Assembly (NCBI RefSeq): GCF_019602855.1
Contig: NZ_CP080766.1
Span: 310,001-374,000 of the forward strand
Reading direction: 5' to 3'
Length of the DNA: 64,000 bases
DNA from: Cupriavidus pinatubonensis
Lineage (GTDB): Bacteria > Pseudomonadota > Gammaproteobacteria > Burkholderiales > Burkholderiaceae
Shown here: positions 25,158-34,008 of the stretch, piece by piece
Position numbering within the stretch: the stretch's first letter is position 1
Layout: each line of letters begins with the position of its first letter
Notes under the pieces: generated by a model
Told to the model about the DNA's origin: nothing
Seen by the model: only the letters and a program-made list of their open reading frames with translations
Databases searched by the model: none
Program-made: the position numbers and the translations under genes

Positions 25158-26827
25158 CACCCGCCACCACGCCTGATACGCGCCTGTCGGCCACCCCCGC
25201 CTCCCATGCACGTCACTGGATCGGCGGCACGCTCGCTGCCTGGCTGCTTGCCTGCGCCGCCAGCGCCGCGGCGCAGCCGCTGTGGTTCGCCAGCGGACGC
25301 CCCACGCCCGACGCCCAGCAGGCGGTGTCCGCACTGGCCAGCGCGCAGACGGATGGCCTGGTGCCGCAGGACTACGATGCCGACGGCCTGAAACGCGCGC
25401 TCGCCGAAGCCGCCACCGGCCCGCAGCCCGCGCAGGACGCCATCGACAAGCTCGACAACACGCTCAGCGACGCCATGCGGCGCTACCTGTCGGACCTGCA
25501 CAGCGGCCGTGTCGATCCACGCAAGGTACACGCCAATTTCACGGCGCCGCCATCGACGGCGTTCGAGCCCGACAGTTACCTGCGCGCCGCCGTGGCTGGC
25601 CACCGGCTGCCCGAAGCCATCCGCGAGGCCGCACCCTCCTTCCCGCTATACGGCACGCTTCGCGACGCGCTTGCGCACTACCGGACGCTGGCCGCGCAAC
25701 CGGGCTGGGACCGCACGCTACCGGCTCTGCCCGGCGGCAAGCTGACGAGCGGCCAGGCTTACAGCGGGCTTGCCGAAATGGCGCGGCGCCTGCAGGCGCT
25801 TGGCGACATGCCCGCCGATGCGCCGGCGCCCAAGCGCTATAGCGGTGCGGTCGTGGACGGCGTCAAGGCCTTCCAGGCACGCCACGGGCTGGAGGCGGAT
25901 GGCGTGATCGGCGCCGGCACGCTGGCGCAGCTCAATACCACCCCGGCCGCGCGCGTGCGGCAGATCGAGCTGACCATGGAGCGCCTGCGCTGGACCCCGC
26001 TCACCGACAGCCCGCGCATGATCGTGGTGAATATCCCCGAGTTCATGCTGCGCGCCTATGACTACAACGGCGGCAAGCTCGATATCAAGCTCGAGATGAA
26101 AGTCATCGTCGGCAAGGCGCTCGATACGCGCACGCCGCTGTTCAAAGAGGACATGCGCTATATCGAGTTCAGTCCGTACTGGAACGTGCCGCCGTCGATC
26201 GCGCGCTCGGAGACCATCCCGAGATTGCGGCGCGATCCGGCCTATTTCACGCAGCAGGGCTTCGAGTTCGTCTCCAATGGCAAGGCCGTCACCACGCTGT
26301 CCGACGCCAACCTGGATGCCGTGCTGAACGGCCGCATGCGCATCCGCCAGCGCCCCGGCCCGATGAACGCGCTCGGCGACATCAAGTTCGTGTTCCCCAA
26401 CAATCAGAACATCTACCTGCACCACACCCCCACGCCGCAACTGTTCAAGCGCGACCGGCGCGACTTCAGCCACGGCTGCATCCGTGTCGAGGAACCCGTG
26501 GCACTGGCGAAGTTCGTGCTACAGGACATGCCGGGCTGGACCGAAGAACGTATCCGGCAGGCGATGACCAAGGGGCAGTCGAACACCGTGGCGCTGCAGC
26601 AGCCGCTGCCTGTGGTGCTTGCCTACGGCACCGCGATTGCCCGCGCCGATGGCCGGGTATACTTCCTGCCTGACATTTATGGCCAGGACAAGCTGCTGGA
26701 CCAGGCGCTGAGCCAGAAAACCGCGCGCCGGCCCGCCAGTGTGCCGGCATCGGCACCGGCCGCCCCTGCAACACCGGCCACCCCGGATGCCCTTGCCCGT
26801 CCGGCGCCCACGCAGAACCCGACATGA
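25154..26827 (+). CDS. L,D-transpeptidase (YcbB/LdtD-like)
   Basis: A 557-residue cell-wall enzyme that forms 3-3 crosslinks in peptidoglycan. A membrane or signal segment (residues 22-40) is followed by a scaffold region, a PG_binding_1 motif (YSGAVVDGVKAFQARHGLEA) near residue 235, and the YkuD catalytic domain from about residue 290. The catalytic motif is HHTPTPQLF...DFSHGCIRVEEP, with His in HHTP and nucleophile Cys442. An alanine-proline-rich tail follows. Length and order match the YcbB/LdtD type. It overlaps the next gene by four bases (ATGA), so both act together at the cell wall. Confidence 0.93.
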   Translation: MTPATTPDTRLSATPASHARHWIGGTLAAWLLACAASAAAQPLWFASGRPTPDAQQAVSALASAQTDGLVPQDYDADGLKRALAEAATGPQPAQDAIDKLDNTLSDAMRRYLSDLHSGRVDPRKVHANFTAPPSTAFEPDSYLRAAVAGHRLPEAIREAAPSFPLYGTLRDALAHYRTLAAQPGWDRTLPALPGGKLTSGQAYSGLAEMARRLQALGDMPADAPAPKRYSGAVVDGVKAFQARHGLEADGVIGAGTLAQLNTTPAARVRQIELTMERLRWTPLTDSPRMIVVNIPEFMLRAYDYNGGKLDIKLEMKVIVGKALDTRTPLFKEDMRYIEFSPYWNVPPSIARSETIPRLRRDPAYFTQQGFEFVSNGKAVTTLSDANLDAVLNGRMRIRQRPGPMNALGDIKFVFPNNQNIYLHHTPTPQLFKRDRRDFSHGCIRVEEPVALAKFVLQDMPGWTEERIRQAMTKGQSNTVALQQPLPVVLAYGTAIARADGRVYFLPDIYGQDKLLDQALSQKTARRPASVPASAPAAPATPATPDALARPAPTQNPT

Positions 26828-27387
26828 AGCACACTCGCACTCCCTCCCGCCGCCGTTTCCTGCAACACACCGGCGGCCTGGCGATCGGCGCCGGCCTGGC
26901 CGCGTTGTCGCCGCAACTGGCGCTGGCCAACGTATCCGGCGCACGCAGCCTGTCTTTCGATCACACGCATACCGGCGAACATCTACAGCTCGTGTATGCG
27001 TTAGGCGATCAGGTGCTGCCGCAGGCACAGACCACGCTCAACCATTTCCTGCGCGATCACTACTCCGGTCAGGTCGGCGTGATCGATCCTCAGCTTTTCG
27101 GGCTGCTGTTCGAACTGCGCCGCACGCTCGGCAGCGAATCGCCATTCCAGGTGATCTCGGGTTACCGCAGCCCGGTCACGAACGCGCGCCTGCGCCTCAC
27201 GGGCGGTGGCGGCGTGGCGAAGCACAGCCTGCATATGGACGGCAAGGCCATCGACATCCGTCTGCCGGGTGTTGCGTTGGCCGATCTGCGCGATGCGGCC
27301 ATGTCGCTCGGCGTGGGCGGCGTAGGCTTCTACGCGCGCGAGGACTTCGTCCACGTCGACACCGGCCGCGTGCGCCACTGGGGCTGA
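26824..27387 (+). CDS. YcbK-like DUF882 protein, predicted metallopeptidase (M15 fold)
   Basis: A 187-residue protein with a twin-arginine signal peptide (SRRRFLQHTGGLAIGAGL). The mature domain has the peptidase M15/DUF882 zinc-site motifs: SGYRSPVTNARLR, then HSLHMDGKAIDIRLPG (His and Asp ligands) and VHVDTGRVRHWG (His ligand). Homologues such as YcbK lie next to ycbB in E. coli and other bacteria. An endopeptidase working on peptidoglycan beside the L,D-transpeptidase is the natural reading. Export through Tat suggests folding before transport. Start at ATG 26824 overlaps the previous stop. Confidence 0.9.
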   Translation: MKHTRTPSRRRFLQHTGGLAIGAGLAALSPQLALANVSGARSLSFDHTHTGEHLQLVYALGDQVLPQAQTTLNHFLRDHYSGQVGVIDPQLFGLLFELRRTLGSESPFQVISGYRSPVTNARLRLTGGGGVAKHSLHMDGKAIDIRLPGVALADLRDAAMSLGVGGVGFYAREDFVHVDTGRVRHWG

Positions 27388-27526
27388 CCAGGGCCCCCAG
27401 CGACGCTGCTACGGCAGAAATCGCGCGCAACTGCTGCTGTCCGCATGCCGGGGCCATCGCTAGCCTTGAGTCTGTGCCACGCCCGCAAGGCGTGGCTGGC
27501 CCAAGAGCGATGCGAGACCAGCCCCC

Positions 27527-29233
27527 ATGTACCTCTATGACTCCACCGACCAGCAACTGGTCGACGAGCGCGTTACCCAGTTCACTGACCAGACCGCACG
27601 CTTCCTGAGCGGTGATCTCACGGAAGACGAATTCCGTATCCTGCGTCTGCAGAACGGGCTCTACATCCAGCGTCATGCGCCGATGCTGCGTGTGGCGATC
27701 CCCTACGGCATGCTGGTTTCGCGCCAACTGCGCAAGCTGGCCGAGATCTCGCGGCGCTGGGACCGCGGCTACGGCCACTTCAGCACGCGCCAGAACATGC
27801 AGTTCAACTGGCCGCGCCTGGAAGACGCGCCTGCCATCCTGGCCGAACTCGCCACGGTCCAGATGCATGCGATCCAGACCAGCGGCAACTGCATCCGCAA
27901 TACGACCACGGACCACTTTGCCGGCATCGCACCCGATGAGGTGGTGAACCCGCTGGTGTGGTGCGAAATCATCCGGCAATGGTCGATGCTGCATCCGGAA
28001 TTCGCGTTCCTTCCGCGCAAGTTCAAGATCGCCGTCAGTGGCGCCACCACCGACCGTGCCGCGGTAGGCGTGCACGACATCGGGCTGCAGGCGGTCGAGC
28101 GCGACGGCGAAACCGGCTTCCGCGTGTGGGTGGGCGGCGGCATGGGGCGCACGCCGATGGTCGGCAAGGAAATCAGCGGATTCGTGCACTGGTCCGACTT
28201 GCTCACCTACCTCCAGGCGATCCTGCGGGTTTACAACCTGCATGGCCGGCGCGACAACAAGTACAAGGCGCGCATCAAGATTCTCGTGAAGGACCTTACG
28301 CCGGAAGTCTTCGCTCAGCAGGTCCATGAACACTGGCAGCCTATCCGCGGCGGCCCCGATACCGTCGATGCGGATTTCGTGCGCGACATCGCCACGCGCT
28401 TCACCACGCTGGATTACGACGCTGCCGCCGCGCAGGACCACGACCCGAACCCCGCGCTGGCCGCCGCCAACCCGCGCTTTGCGCGCTGGCTGCGCAGCAA
28501 CGTGCATGCGCACCGCGTGCCCGGCTATGCCGCCGTCACGGTATCGCTGAAGGCCACCGGCACGCCGCCCGGCGACATCACCGCCGACCAGATGGAAGCC
28601 GCGGCAGACCTCGCGGACCACTACGGCTTTGGCGAGCTGCGCGTCTCGCACGAACAGAACCTGATCATCGCCGACGTGCGTCGCACGCGCCTGCATGAAC
28701 TGTGGCAGCAGCTGCAGACGTGGAACCTCGCCACGCCCAATATCGGCCTGCTCACCAACATCATCGCCTGCCCGGGCGGGGATTTCTGCTCGCTGGCCAA
28801 TGCGGTATCGATCCCGCTGGCCGAGGCGATTCAGCAACGCTTCGACGATCTCGACTACCTCTACGAGATCGGCGAACTCGACCTGAACATCTCGGGCTGC
28901 ATCAACTCTTGCGGACACCACCACGTCGGCCATATCGGCATCCTCGGCGTCGACAAGGCCGGCGAGGAGTGGTACCAGGTCACCCTTGGCGGACGCCAGG
29001 GCGGGCCATCCGGTGCCGCAATCGGCCGCATCATCGGGCCATCGTTCGCGCGCGATGAGATTCCGGAGGTGGTCGAGGAACTGATCAAGCGCTACATCGC
29101 GATGCGCGACAGTGAAGCGGAGCGCTTCATCGATGTGGTCGAGCGTGTCGGTATCGAACCGTTCAAGGTTGCGGTCTATCAGAATCCGGTGATTGCAAAG
29201 CGCCGTCTGGAAGCGGAGGCTGCCCGTGTCTGA
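27527..29233 (+). CDS. Nitrite/sulfite reductase, siroheme [4Fe-4S] hemoprotein
   Basis: A 568-residue assimilatory reductase of the sulfite/nitrite family. It has the two repeated ferredoxin-like half domains (HFSTRQNMQFNWPRLEDAPA early, HEQNLIIADVRRTRLHELW later) and the four cluster cysteines in CPGGDFCSLAN and GCINSCGHHHVGHIG. The reaction is six-electron reduction of sulfite to sulfide or nitrite to ammonium with an external electron donor. Unlike the usual Cupriavidus arrangement, no DUF934, cysH, cysD or cysN follows, so this is an orphan copy and could be specialised. The start at 27527 has no strong ribosome site. Confidence 0.9.
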   Translation: MYLYDSTDQQLVDERVTQFTDQTARFLSGDLTEDEFRILRLQNGLYIQRHAPMLRVAIPYGMLVSRQLRKLAEISRRWDRGYGHFSTRQNMQFNWPRLEDAPAILAELATVQMHAIQTSGNCIRNTTTDHFAGIAPDEVVNPLVWCEIIRQWSMLHPEFAFLPRKFKIAVSGATTDRAAVGVHDIGLQAVERDGETGFRVWVGGGMGRTPMVGKEISGFVHWSDLLTYLQAILRVYNLHGRRDNKYKARIKILVKDLTPEVFAQQVHEHWQPIRGGPDTVDADFVRDIATRFTTLDYDAAAAQDHDPNPALAAANPRFARWLRSNVHAHRVPGYAAVTVSLKATGTPPGDITADQMEAAADLADHYGFGELRVSHEQNLIIADVRRTRLHELWQQLQTWNLATPNIGLLTNIIACPGGDFCSLANAVSIPLAEAIQQRFDDLDYLYEIGELDLNISGCINSCGHHHVGHIGILGVDKAGEEWYQVTLGGRQGGPSGAAIGRIIGPSFARDEIPEVVEELIKRYIAMRDSEAERFIDVVERVGIEPFKVAVYQNPVIAKRRLEAEAARV

Positions 29234-29366
29234 AGCCATGGCTGCGCTGTAGCAAGATACAAAATCGGAGAATGACCGCAGCAGTGCTCGCCGACGCGCT
29301 GCCTCTGTCACCGTTAGGCGGGCCTGCTCCCTTCCATGTAGTGGGAATCCAGATACCTGCCTGGTC

Positions 29367-29419
29367 CTGATCTTCCCAATCCATTACAGTTGACAAAACT
29401 GCCAAAAGGACAAGATCAG
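29367..29419. promoter_or_regulatory. Inverted repeat CTGATCTT...AAGATCAG before the mocR gene
   Basis: CTGATCTT (29367-29374) and AAGATCAG (29412-29419) are exact complements 37 bases apart, the second touching the mocR start codon. TTGACA at 29390-29395 and a possible -10 lie between. MocR regulators often bind such paired sites and autoregulate. Confidence 0.45.
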
Positions 29420-30868
29420 ATGACAGGCGCCCCCCGGCCGATGACCCGCTATGAAGAACTGGCGGAGGACATTGCCCAGTCCATCCATGCCGGTGTGCTG
29501 CGCCTCGGCGATCGGCTGCCGTCGGTGCGCCAGGCCAGCACCGGCCGCGGCGTCAGCCAGTCGACCGTGTTCCAGGCCTACTACCTGCTGGAGGCGCGTG
29601 GCCTGATCCGCGCGCGCGAGCGTTCCGGCTACTACGTGGCCACGGGCTCGCGCCAGCTTGCACCGGAGGCGGAAACGCCGTCGGCACCCGTGCAGGAGTC
29701 GGGTCCGGTCGATGTCAGCGAACTGGTCTTCAAGGTGCTGGAGTCCACGATGCGGCGCGACGTGGTGCCATTCGGCTCGGCATTCCCGAGCCCCTTGCTG
29801 TTCCCGATGCAGCGGCTGGCCAAGACCATGGCCACGACCGTGCAGAAGCTGGACCCATGGAGCAGTGTCGACGACCTCACGCCAGGCAATGCGAACCTGC
29901 GCCGCCAGATCGCGCTGCGCTACCTGGCGGACGGGCTGACCGTGCAGGCCGACGAGATCGTCGTCACCAACGGCGCGCTGGAGGCGCTGAACCTGTGCCT
30001 GATGGCCGTCACGCGTCCCGGCGATGCGGTGGTGATCGAAAGCCCGACGTTCTACGCGGCGCTGCAGGCACTGGAACGCTGTGGCCTGTCTGCCATTGAG
30101 GTGCCCACGCATCCGCGCGAGGGCATCGAGCTGGGCGCGCTGGAGCAGGCACTGGAGCGGCACCGCCCGAAGGCGTGCTGGCTGATGACCAACTTCCAGA
30201 ACCCGCTTGGCTCGCTGATGCCCGACGCGAAGAAGCAGGCGCTCGTCGAACTGCTGGCGCGGTATGAGGTACCGCTGATCGAAGACGATGTCTATGGCGA
30301 GCTCTACTTCGGCACGCGCCGCCCCACGCCGGCCAAGGCGTTCGACAAGGCCGGGCTGGTCATGCACTGCGCATCGTTCTCGAAGTGTCTGGCGCCGGGC
30401 TATCGCGTTGGCTGGGCCGCACCCGGCCGCTTCGCGCGCGATGTCGCGCGGCTCAAGCTGACCACGACGCTGGCCGGCTCCGCGCCCGCGCAGGTGGCCA
30501 TTGCGGCGTATCTGGAAAAAGGCGGTTATGACCGGCACCTGCGCCAGCTCAGGCACGCGCTCATGCTGCGGCAGGATGCCGTGGCACAGGCGGTGGCGCG
30601 GCACTTCCCGCCCGGCACGCGTGCGACGCGCCCGGCGGGCGGCTATTTCCTGTGGATCGAACTGCCTGAAGACACCGACACGCTGGCGCTGCAACAGCTG
30701 GCGCTGTCGCACGGCATCAGCATCGCACCGGGGCCGATCTTCTCGGCCCGGCACAGTTTCCGCAATTGCCTGCGGCTCAACTACGGACACGAATGGGACA
30801 AGCGTGCCGAGACCGCGCTGGCCACGCTGGGCCGGCTGGCCGGCGCGGTGGCCGGCACACGGTCGTAA
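29420..30868 (+). CDS. MocR/PdxR-type regulator with aminotransferase-like domain
   Basis: A 482-residue fusion of a GntR winged helix (LAEDIAQSIHAGVLRLGDRL, then PSVRQASTGRGVSQSTVFQA) and a fold-type I aminotransferase domain. The PLP lysine is in HCASFSKCLAPGYRVGWAAP, and the residues ending with CLRLNYGHEW match the family end. In MocR proteins the aminotransferase part binds pyridoxal phosphate, often with an amino acid, and controls DNA binding instead of catalysing transamination. The ATG at 29420 has AAAAGGA upstream. A TTG at 29390 is rejected. It ends six bases from the convergent MFS gene. Its target is not evident from its neighbours. Confidence 0.9.
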   Translation: MTGAPRPMTRYEELAEDIAQSIHAGVLRLGDRLPSVRQASTGRGVSQSTVFQAYYLLEARGLIRARERSGYYVATGSRQLAPEAETPSAPVQESGPVDVSELVFKVLESTMRRDVVPFGSAFPSPLLFPMQRLAKTMATTVQKLDPWSSVDDLTPGNANLRRQIALRYLADGLTVQADEIVVTNGALEALNLCLMAVTRPGDAVVIESPTFYAALQALERCGLSAIEVPTHPREGIELGALEQALERHRPKACWLMTNFQNPLGSLMPDAKKQALVELLARYEVPLIEDDVYGELYFGTRRPTPAKAFDKAGLVMHCASFSKCLAPGYRVGWAAPGRFARDVARLKLTTTLAGSAPAQVAIAAYLEKGGYDRHLRQLRHALMLRQDAVAQAVARHFPPGTRATRPAGGYFLWIELPEDTDTLALQQLALSHGISIAPGPIFSARHSFRNCLRLNYGHEWDKRAETALATLGRLAGAVAGTRS

Positions 30869-30874
30869 CGGAGA

Positions 30875-32245
30875 TCAACCCTCAGCGCGCGAGGCTGCGT
30901 AGACCTTCGGCGCAACCTGTTCTGACGGCACCGCGCCCACCGATGCGGCGCGCCGATGGTCGATGCCGCCCACCGCCAGCACGGCCACCACAGCCGGTAC
31001 CGCGATCGCCAGGAAGTTCTGCTCGAGCGGCAAAGCCATGCCTACCAGCACACCGATCACGATCGGCGCAAGGATGGCCCCGGCACGTCCCACGCCCGAC
31101 GCCCAGCCAATGCCCGTCGATCGCGCGGCCACCGGGTAGAACTGCCCCGCATACGCATAGGTGACGATCTGCGTGCCGATGGTCGAGGCACCGGCCAGGC
31201 CCACCAGCAGGAACAGCACCGGCGTGGGCACCTTGTAACCGAGCAGCGCGATCGACACCGCGGCCAGCGCATACATGCCCATCAGCACGTACTTGATGCT
31301 GAAGCGATCAGCCAGCCAGCCGCCGCCAATGGCGCCGAGCATGCCGCCGATATTCAGCACCAGCACGAAGGTCAGCGCAGAGCCCAGGCTGTAGCCGGCC
31401 GACGCCATCAGCTTGGTCAGCCACGAACTGAGCGCGTAGACCATGAACAGGCACATGAAGAAGGCCAGCCAGAACATCAGCGTGCTGAAGCCGCGCCCTT
31501 CGCGGAACAGCTCGCCCACAGCAGCCTGGCCACCCGTGCTGGCGTCCGGCAGCACGAGGCGGTCACCATCCTTGCAAGGGTTCGCCGGATCGATGGCGCG
31601 CAGGATCTTGCGCACGGTGTCGTTTTGTCCGGTGCGAAGCAGGAATGGCATGGAGTCAGGCAGTTTGCTGAGGATCAGCGGCACCAGCAGCGCCGGTGCA
31701 CCAGCGGCCAGGAACACCGACTGCCAGCCGTACTGTTCGAGCAGTTGCTTGCCGAGCAGCGCGGCCAGCATGCCGCCGACAGAGTAGCCGCTGAACATCA
31801 GCGTCACGAGCGTGCCGCGGATACGCCGTGGCGAGTACTCGGTCATCTGCGCCACCACATTGGGCATGACCCCGCCGATGCCGAGCCCGGCCAGGAAACG
31901 ACTCGCGGCGAACAGCATCGGATCGCTGGTCATGCCCGCCGCGGCGGTGAACACGCTGAACAGCAGGATGCAGATGGCAATGGCCTTGCGCCGGCCGATG
32001 CGGTCGGCAATCGTGCCGAGGAAGATGGCCCCGAACATCATGCCGAACAACGCCGAGCTGACCATGAAGCCCGCGTGCGTCGCCGACACCCCCATGTCCT
32101 TCATGATGGCCGGCAAAGCGATGCCGGCCACTGCCAGGTCATAGCCGTCGAAAATGATGATCAGCGCGCACCAGAACAGCACGCCTGCATGGAAGCGGTT
32201 GAAGGTGGCGCCGTCCGCCACTGCGTACACATCGATCTGTCTCAC
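30875..32245 (-). CDS. MFS transporter, aromatic acid:H+ symporter (AAHS) type
   Basis: A 456-residue permease with twelve membrane segments and the AAHS family opening RQIDVYAVADGATFNRFHAG followed by ALIIIFDGYDLAVAGIALPA. The MFS loop is GTIADRIGRRKAIA, repeated later as GWLADRFSIKYVLMG. The family (BenK, PcaK, MhpT) imports benzoate, 4-hydroxybenzoate and similar acids with a proton. I chose the GTG at 32245 because GGAGA lies seven bases upstream and the family N-terminus starts there. The longer frame begins with a TTG at 32266. Gentisate, benzoate or a related acid is possible. Confidence 0.88.
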   Translation of the reverse strand: MRQIDVYAVADGATFNRFHAGVLFWCALIIIFDGYDLAVAGIALPAIMKDMGVSATHAGFMVSSALFGMMFGAIFLGTIADRIGRRKAIAICILLFSVFTAAAGMTSDPMLFAASRFLAGLGIGGVMPNVVAQMTEYSPRRIRGTLVTLMFSGYSVGGMLAALLGKQLLEQYGWQSVFLAAGAPALLVPLILSKLPDSMPFLLRTGQNDTVRKILRAIDPANPCKDGDRLVLPDASTGGQAAVGELFREGRGFSTLMFWLAFFMCLFMVYALSSWLTKLMASAGYSLGSALTFVLVLNIGGMLGAIGGGWLADRFSIKYVLMGMYALAAVSIALLGYKVPTPVLFLLVGLAGASTIGTQIVTYAYAGQFYPVAARSTGIGWASGVGRAGAILAPIVIGVLVGMALPLEQNFLAIAVPAVVAVLAVGGIDHRRAASVGAVPSEQVAPKVYAASRAEG

Positions 32246-32525
32246 TACCTGTCTCCAGTTGTCCAAAAGTCCCGCTTCTTGCGTCGGGATCGCCGCGACG
32301 TTGCCGGCGGCACGTCTTCTGGCGTGGAGAATAGGAGTGGCGCGGACGGCCAGTCCAACACCGAATGGGTATTTCCGGCATACCCCAGAGGTATCGGCCG
32401 TAAAGGCGCCTACAGACTGGCGCGGCTCTGGGGGTGATCACGCGCAAGCCCCTTCATTCAGGGTATACGTGGAGCAGTATGGAACGGGACCGACGGCTAT
32501 CCGGGCCGCCAGCCGGTCAGGTGTT

Positions 32526-33029
32526 TCACTTGGCGGACGGGTCGTCCTTCGGATCCAGGTAATGGATATCCAGCGGGCCTGTGCCGTGGATCTGCACTAC
32601 GGTCTCGGTCTTGCTGAACGCATAGTGATGGGCCTTGGCGGGCAGATAGTGGAAACCGCCCGTCTTCAGGGCATGAGCGTGAGCCATGTCCATCTTGTCC
32701 CCGGCTCCAAGGTAAAGCGTGCCAGAGATCACGGTCAGGTTCTCGGCCTGGGTATGCCAGTGGGCCGGTACCTTGTAGCCGGCCGGCGTCTTGAGCCGGA
32801 TGACAAACGGCACGTCTTTGCCCGGATCGCCGTACAACACGGCAAGCTTCGCCCCTTTGGGCAGCGAAGCGGGCGCGTCGCCCCATTTCACCGCGTCTGG
32901 GTTGATCATCTCCATGCCTGCCGCGGCCGGTTCCTGAGCATTGGCTGGTCCGGCCGCTGCCAATAACGCCAGGATCGCTGCCGCCAGCCATGCCTGCCGC
33001 GCTGCATGCTCTGAAGAATGCGCTTTCAT
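32526..33029 (-). CDS. Exported cupin domain protein
   Basis: A 167-residue protein with a Sec signal peptide (cleavage near GPANAQ) and one cupin domain. The first cupin motif, GYKVPAHWHTQAENLTVISG, contains His-x-His and Glu metal ligands, and the second motif is in HYLPAKAHHYAFSK. The ATG at 33029 is fixed by AAGGAGA seven bases upstream. A longer frame to 33056 is rejected. Periplasmic cupins of this type bind metal ions, and an enzyme role is unproven. It stands alone between the MFS gene and the aryl-polyene-like cluster, with no shared operon. Confidence 0.85.
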   Translation of the reverse strand: MKAHSSEHAARQAWLAAAILALLAAAGPANAQEPAAAGMEMINPDAVKWGDAPASLPKGAKLAVLYGDPGKDVPFVIRLKTPAGYKVPAHWHTQAENLTVISGTLYLGAGDKMDMAHAHALKTGGFHYLPAKAHHYAFSKTETVVQIHGTGPLDIHYLDPKDDPSAK

Positions 33030-33192
33030 GATCTTCTCCTTCTTGCGTTGGCCCATGCTCGCACGCGGCCTGGCAGCCGCATCGTTACCTCCGAGGAGAG
33101 CCTGAGACCATCGTAGTGCAGGCGCACGGCGTCGGCGTTACTGGACGTCCAGCGCAAAGGCCACGGCGGAGGTGCTGGTCCGACCAACGCTT

Positions 33193-33993
33193 TCAGGTCG
33201 CCCGGTTCGGCGGGCGCGAGTTGCCGTCCGCGGCCGCATGCAACCGCCGCCAGAGCAGCCGTGGCAATCGCACCAGCCAGCCGGTCACCAGCCGCAGGTG
33301 CATCCACCCCAGCAGCAGGTTGTCGCGCAGATAACGGAAGTGGGACACACCGCCCGCGCGCGGATCGAAGTAGCGCACGGGCGCATCGAGGTTGACCGGC
33401 CGCACGCCGCGCCAGCACAGGCGCACTGCCACCTCGGGATCAAAGTCGAAGCGCCGCATCCAGCGGCTTTCCCGCATGATGGCCCGCAGCGGTTCGATCG
33501 GATAGACACGGAAGCCGTACAGTGAATCGCCGATGCCGGCCCACAGTGTTTCGACGTCCGTCCAGAAGTTGGACACGCGGCGCCAGTACACGCGTTCGAC
33601 CGGCGCGCTCGCATCGAAAATCGGGCGCCCGAGCACCATTGCGTCCGGGTCGCGCATCGACGCCGCCATGAACTGCGCGATCAGCTGGGCCGGGTGCTGG
33701 CCGTCGGAGTCCATCACCAACGCATGCGTGAAGCCCTCCGCGGCGGCGGCCTCGATGCCGTGCAGCACCGCCGCGCCCTTGCCCTGGTTTTCGGGCAGGA
33801 CCAGTACGCGCAGACCGGAATCCTCGCGGGCCTGTTGCTGCAGCCATTGCGTGCTGTCGTCGGTGCTGCCATCTACCACCACCCAGACCGGACACCAGGC
33901 CGCGCGCGCGGCACGCAGCGTTTCCCGCAGCTTCGCGCCGGGGTTGTAGCTGGGGATCAGCAGCAGATGGGTCGGGGACGGCTGCGGGGCCAT
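33193..33993 (-). CDS. Family 2 glycosyltransferase of the aryl-polyene-like cluster
   Basis: A 266-residue GT2 enzyme with a GT-A fold: LLLIPSYNPGAKLRETLRAA, WVVVDGSTDDSTQWL, then the acidic VMDSDGQH motif for the nucleotide sugar, and RRFDFDPEVAVRLCWRG further on. A basic, partly hydrophobic tail (WLVRLPRLLWRRLHAAAD) may attach it to the inner membrane. Aryl polyene clusters commonly carry a GT2 of this form, close to dolichol-phosphate mannosyltransferase and UDP-glucose transferases. It is last in the leftward ACP-ketoreductase-glycosyltransferase operon, 15 bases after the ketoreductase. Confidence 0.9.
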   Translation of the reverse strand: MAPQPSPTHLLLIPSYNPGAKLRETLRAARAAWCPVWVVVDGSTDDSTQWLQQQAREDSGLRVLVLPENQGKGAAVLHGIEAAAAEGFTHALVMDSDGQHPAQLIAQFMAASMRDPDAMVLGRPIFDASAPVERVYWRRVSNFWTDVETLWAGIGDSLYGFRVYPIEPLRAIMRESRWMRRFDFDPEVAVRLCWRGVRPVNLDAPVRYFDPRAGGVSHFRYLRDNLLLGWMHLRLVTGWLVRLPRLLWRRLHAAADGNSRPPNRAT

Positions 33994-34008
33994 GGTGGGA
34001 AGACAGGT

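Noticed and set aside
27197-29311. 704-codon open frame opposite the sulfite/nitrite reductase
   Set aside because: No recognisable domain; it is the complement of a well-supported gene.
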